A DNA stretch of 16,562 nucleotides from the NCBI GenBank assembly GCA_004378665.1, contig SOIA01000298.1:1-16562 (forward strand), given 5' to 3'. Shown here in pieces: positions 14,362 to 16,562 of the stretch (within the stretch, counting starts at the first letter, position 1; each line of letters begins with the position of its first letter). Origin of the DNA: Candidatus Aminicenantota bacterium (lineage in GTDB: Bacteria; Acidobacteriota; Aminicenantia; Aminicenantales; Aminicenantaceae). The position numbers and the translations under genes are program-made. Below the pieces are notes generated by a model. It was not told the DNA's origin and searched no databases. It was given only the letters and a program-made list of their open reading frames with translations.

Positions 14362-14389
14362 CTAAGACGTATGAGGCAGAAAAAAGTTC
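14362..14389 (-). promoter_or_regulatory. Candidate ECF-type autoregulated promoter
   Basis: On the minus strand GAACTT (14389-14384) is followed after exactly 16 bases by TCTTAG (14367-14362), close to the sigma-E-type pattern GAACTT-N16-TCTgA. Transcription would then begin at or just inside the first ATG (14358), implying leaderless translation or use of the ATG ten codons downstream. One match of this strength can occur by chance. Confidence 0.33.
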
Positions 14390-14584
14390 TACCCTTGGAT
14401 AAATAGTGTCCGTGGGGTCCTGAATACAGGGAAGGAGTAATGGAGTGTGTAGATTCAAGCCGGCTTAAATTAGAGCACATCGCACTGAGGACTGATGATC
14501 TCTTCCCCTCAATTGTATATCTTAAAACCTCCATAGGGAAGAGTTGCTTATACTATGGGAAAAATTTTTAAGTCAACTCCATGA

Positions 14585-14716
14585 AGATGGGTGAACCGCT
14601 TTGATGAGGTGTTCGATGAATTTTTCGGACTGCTGAATGATAAAAGCATGATTACGGCGGCCTGGATTACGGCAAACTCCGGGAAGATTGCCAAGGCCAA
14701 TTTTCAGGCTTTTTGA
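14585..14716 (+). pseudogene. Possible scrap of an IS4-type transposase
   Basis: A short frame reads NRFDEVFDEFFGLLNDK then MITAAWITANSGKIAKANFQAF before a stop. The layout (FDEVF...LL..K..IT.A...A..KI...AFQ) recalls the N-terminal helix region of IS4-family transposases. It is only about 43 codons long, with GTG the only plausible start and no downstream DDE domain or terminal inverted repeats seen. If real it is a dead remnant. The assignment is weak and rests on general resemblance. Confidence 0.22.
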
Positions 14717-14866
14717 ACACAAGCGTTAAAGATCTCCCTGATTGCGCACTCATTTGATATGTGTCCATCCTGCGCTGCTTATTGTAAGATTTCTATCAAA
14801 ATTTGACGTCGTTCCAGCTTTATGCGATAAATTATCAAAAGGCGCTCGGGAATTTTCCTCCTGAAT

Positions 14867-14894
14867 TTGCCAACAGCCCCAAGAAAAGTATAAA
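14867..14894 (+). promoter_or_regulatory. Candidate promoter of the FG-GAP lipoprotein gene
   Basis: TTGCCA (14867-14872) and TATAAA (14889-14894) are separated by 16 bp; TAAAAT two bases further on gives 18 bp. It would start a leader of about 215 bases that includes the hairpin at 14974-15006. Confidence 0.35.
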
Positions 14895-14973
14895 ATATAT
14901 GTCTAATCGGACGTGCCGAAGCATCCGTTCTGATCAATGCGATTCATCGTACGGAATGGTCAAATGGAAAGGA

Positions 14974-15006
14974 CTTGGAGAAGTAGTATGAAACGATTTC
15001 TCCAAG
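14974..15006 (+). promoter_or_regulatory. Leader hairpin upstream of the FG-GAP lipoprotein gene
   Basis: CTTGGAGAA (14974-14982) pairs perfectly with TTCTCCAAG (14998-15006) around a 15-base loop. It is followed by a second, weaker stem, CCGT...ACGG (about 15011-15033). No U-tract follows, so it is not a standard terminator. It may be part of a structured 5' leader; no known riboswitch class was matched. Confidence 0.4.
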
Positions 15007-15118
15007 AAAGCCGTTATCTCAGATATAAGACGGTCCCTTCTCGTGGCGATGGGTTCAGGGAGCGGGACGCAGCGGCACAAGATTTTCGCCTTACACAATA
15101 TGCAACAAGGAGCGAATG

Positions 15119-16562
15119 ATGCAAAAAAATAAGAGTGCGCTTTTCCTGGCTGTGGTCGTTTTCACAAGCGTGCTGATTATGACCGGCTGCGACAGCGGCA
15201 ACGAAGATCCTTCAAATCCAACTTCGGTGCCTAATGCGCCAACGATTAAAGATATACACGTGGAGAACAGGCTGATTTCGATACTTTGGGATGTGGTGGA
15301 AGGTGCAGATTCGTACAATTTGTACTGGAACACGACTGGAAGCGTAAGCACGTCGGATAACAGCGTCACTGAACTTAAGACTCCTTACGGTTTCATCAGT
15401 TTTGAACATTCTGGATTGAGTTTTTTTAAGACCTATTACTACAGGCTCACAGCGGTAAATGCTTTGGGGGAGAGCTCGCTTTCGAGTGAGGTGAGCGCAC
15501 TCCCTGCCGTAACATCTAATGAGTTATGGCAGAGAGCCTCTTCGGATTATGAGGATGGAGATGAGTTTGGCCGTTCTGTGTCCATCAGCGGTGACTATCT
15601 TATTGCGGGTGCACCGAACGAGGATGAAATGGGATTGGATAGCGGTGCTGTATATCTTTATAATCGGGACTATGGTGCGACGGACGCCTGGGGAGTGATA
15701 GCGAAGCGGACCGCCTCGGATGGCGGGGCTTCGGATTCATTTGGTCATTCTGTGGCCATCAGCGGTGACTATTTCGTGGTTGGCGCGCCGAACAAGGACG
15801 GTTCAGGGGCGGATCAGGGTGCGGCTTATGTTTTTGCTCGAGACCAGGGCGGAACGGATGCCTGGGGAGAGGTAGTGATACTGACCGCATCGGATGCTGC
15901 GGCTGGGGATTCCTTTGGAAATTCCGTGGCCATCAGCGGTGATTATGTCGTGGTCGGTGCAAATAGGGAAGGCGGTGGCGGGACAGATCGCGGAGCGGCC
16001 TATGTTTATTATCGAAACCAGGATGGGCCTGACGCCTGGGGAGAGGTAATGATACTGACCGCTTTGGGTACTGCGGATGGAGATCGATTCGGCCATTCTG
16101 TATCAATTAACGGAGATTATGTAATCATAGGCGCACCTTATAAAGACGATACAGGGGCTGATCAAGGTGCGGTCTATGTTTATTATCGGAACCAGGATGG
16201 GCCTGACGCCTGGGGAGAGGTAGTGATACTGACCGCCTCGGATGCTGCGGCCGGGGATGAGTTTGGCTTTTCCGTTGCCATAGACGGTGATTATGTCGTG
16301 GTGAGTGCGCCGAACAAGGATGGTTCAGGGACTGATGAAGGTGCGGTCTATGTTTTCGATCGGAACCGGGATGGACCTGATGCCTGGGGAGAGGTGTTGA
16401 CGCTGACCGCCTCGGATGCTGCGGATTCGGATTACTTCGGCAGTTCTGTGTCCATCAGCGGTGATTATATCCTCGTAGGTGCTCCATATGAAGACGGTGA
16501 CGGCACAGGGACAGATCAAGGTGCGGCCTATGTTTATTATCGGAACCAGGATGGGCCTGACG
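15119..16562 (+). CDS. Lipoprotein with Fn3 domain and FG-GAP repeat propeller (partial)
   Basis: The frame is open from ATG to the right edge (481 codons), so the C-terminus is missing. Two ATGs are adjacent; the second (15119) is preferred because AAGGAG lies 6 bases upstream. The leader ends MTGC (C24), a good lipobox. Residues about 37-130 form a fibronectin type III domain (ILWDVVEGADSYNLYW, YYYRLTAVN, SSLSSEVSA). From about residue 134 an integrin-alpha-like FG-GAP propeller begins, with six FGxSV turns visible (FGRSV, FGHSV, FGNSV, FGHSV, FGFSV, FGSSV). Each blade carries SGDYxxVGAP, GxDxGAxYVY and DAWGE. Blade length is a constant 58 residues, the last visible one 60. A seventh blade is expected beyond the edge. 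The protein is probably surface-attached, with a binding or adhesion role; the partner is unknown. The near-identical blades suggest recent amplification. Confidence 0.85.
   Translation, partial: MQKNKSALFLAVVVFTSVLIMTGCDSGNEDPSNPTSVPNAPTIKDIHVENRLISILWDVVEGADSYNLYWNTTGSVSTSDNSVTELKTPYGFISFEHSGLSFFKTYYYRLTAVNALGESSLSSEVSALPAVTSNELWQRASSDYEDGDEFGRSVSISGDYLIAGAPNEDEMGLDSGAVYLYNRDYGATDAWGVIAKRTASDGGASDSFGHSVAISGDYFVVGAPNKDGSGADQGAAYVFARDQGGTDAWGEVVILTASDAAAGDSFGNSVAISGDYVVVGANREGGGGTDRGAAYVYYRNQDGPDAWGEVMILTALGTADGDRFGHSVSINGDYVIIGAPYKDDTGADQGAVYVYYRNQDGPDAWGEVVILTASDAAAGDEFGFSVAIDGDYVVVSAPNKDGSGTDEGAVYVFDRNRDGPDAWGEVLTLTASDAADSDYFGSSVSISGDYILVGAPYEDGDGTGTDQGAAYVYYRNQDGPD
15683..16562 (+). repeat. 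In-frame 174-bp tandem repeats (FG-GAP blades)
   Basis: The codons for DAWG begin at 15683, 15857, 16031, 16205, 16379 and 16559: four intervals of exactly 174 bp and one of 180 bp (two extra codons near 16500). Near-identical blocks beginning TATGTTTATTATCG occur at 16001, 16175 and 16529. The array continues past the right edge. Confidence 0.9.

Larger units (their letters stand above)
14359..15118. other. Long intergenic stretch (about 760 bp)
   Basis: This stretch lies between the divergent sigma and FG-GAP lipoprotein genes. It holds the candidate sigma promoter at its left end, a weak CCATAG/CTATGG dyad (14531-14558), a possible transposase scrap (14585-14716), a candidate promoter (14867-14894) and a 9-bp hairpin in the lipoprotein leader (14974-15006). 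Short open frames at 14803-14991 and 14937-15119 lack ribosome binding sites and recognisable sequence and look non-coding. Confidence 0.45.

Noticed and set aside
15040..15100. GGGACGC and GGCGATGG strings considered as c-di-GMP or fluoride riboswitch pieces
   Set aside because: The other conserved elements and pairing of either class are missing nearby.
14803..15119. Two short plus-strand frames in the gap before the FG-GAP gene
   Set aside because: No Shine-Dalgarno, no recognisable sequence, and they overlap the structured leader.
15803..16519. Repetitive minus-strand frames in the FG-GAP region
   Set aside because: They mirror the 174-bp repeats of the plus-strand lipoprotein. The repeated antisense peptides have no independent start signals.
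15683..16562. Regularly spaced repeats considered as a CRISPR array
   Set aside because: The period of 174 bp is in frame and the whole unit encodes FG-GAP blades; there are no short repeats with unique spacers.

Overview
The window looks like chromosomal DNA of a Gram-negative-type bacterium of roughly balanced G+C that makes many exported proteins. Nearly every gene has a strong GGAGG-type ribosome binding site. Most products carry a Sec, Tat-like or lipoprotein leader. The family mix (very large sortilin-type BNR protein, heparinase II/III, Tat-targeted sugar enzymes, FG-GAP lipoprotein, ECF sigma/zinc-finger anti-sigma pair) and the GGGGACnnTCCCC palindromes would suit an acidobacterial or Aminicenantes-like lineage. 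That placement is inference: no rRNA, tRNA or phylogenetic marker is present.

Layout. 245-1024 (-): secreted zinc phospholipase C/P1-nuclease-like protein. 1349-2026 (+): exported COMT-like O-methyltransferase. 2173-5424 (+): giant secreted BNR/sortilin-type propeller protein. 5431-5517: large inverted repeat built from two REP-like palindromes, lying between convergent genes. 5520-10263 (-): four co-directional genes, transcribed in the order aldo/keto reductase, ConA-like lipoprotein, FucI-type sugar isomerase homologue, divergent Nramp-fold transporter. 10648-12612 (+), divergent from that group: heparinase II/III-like polysaccharide lyase. 12627-14358 (-): ECF sigma factor, anti-sigma factor and zinc-ribbon membrane protein. 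14359-15118: long non-coding stretch with a possible transposase scrap and a structured leader. 15119 to the right edge (+): Fn3 plus FG-GAP repeat lipoprotein, cut off by the window.

How the genes may work together. The region 5520-12612 reads as a small uronic-acid-containing polysaccharide degradation locus. An exported lyase would cleave the polymer, a ConA-like lipoprotein would bind carbohydrate, two exported redox/isomerase-type enzymes would modify the products, and an atypical APC-superfamily (Nramp-fold) carrier would act at the inner membrane. No TonB/SusCD pair is present. The sigma operon is a separate envelope-signalling module that probably controls itself. The most notable points are the Nramp homologue that lacks the signature metal ligands, the probable extracytoplasmic location of cofactor-dependent enzymes (aldo/keto reductase, SAM methyltransferase), and the REP/BIME-like element. 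I did not find a defence system, a CRISPR array or a complete mobile element.
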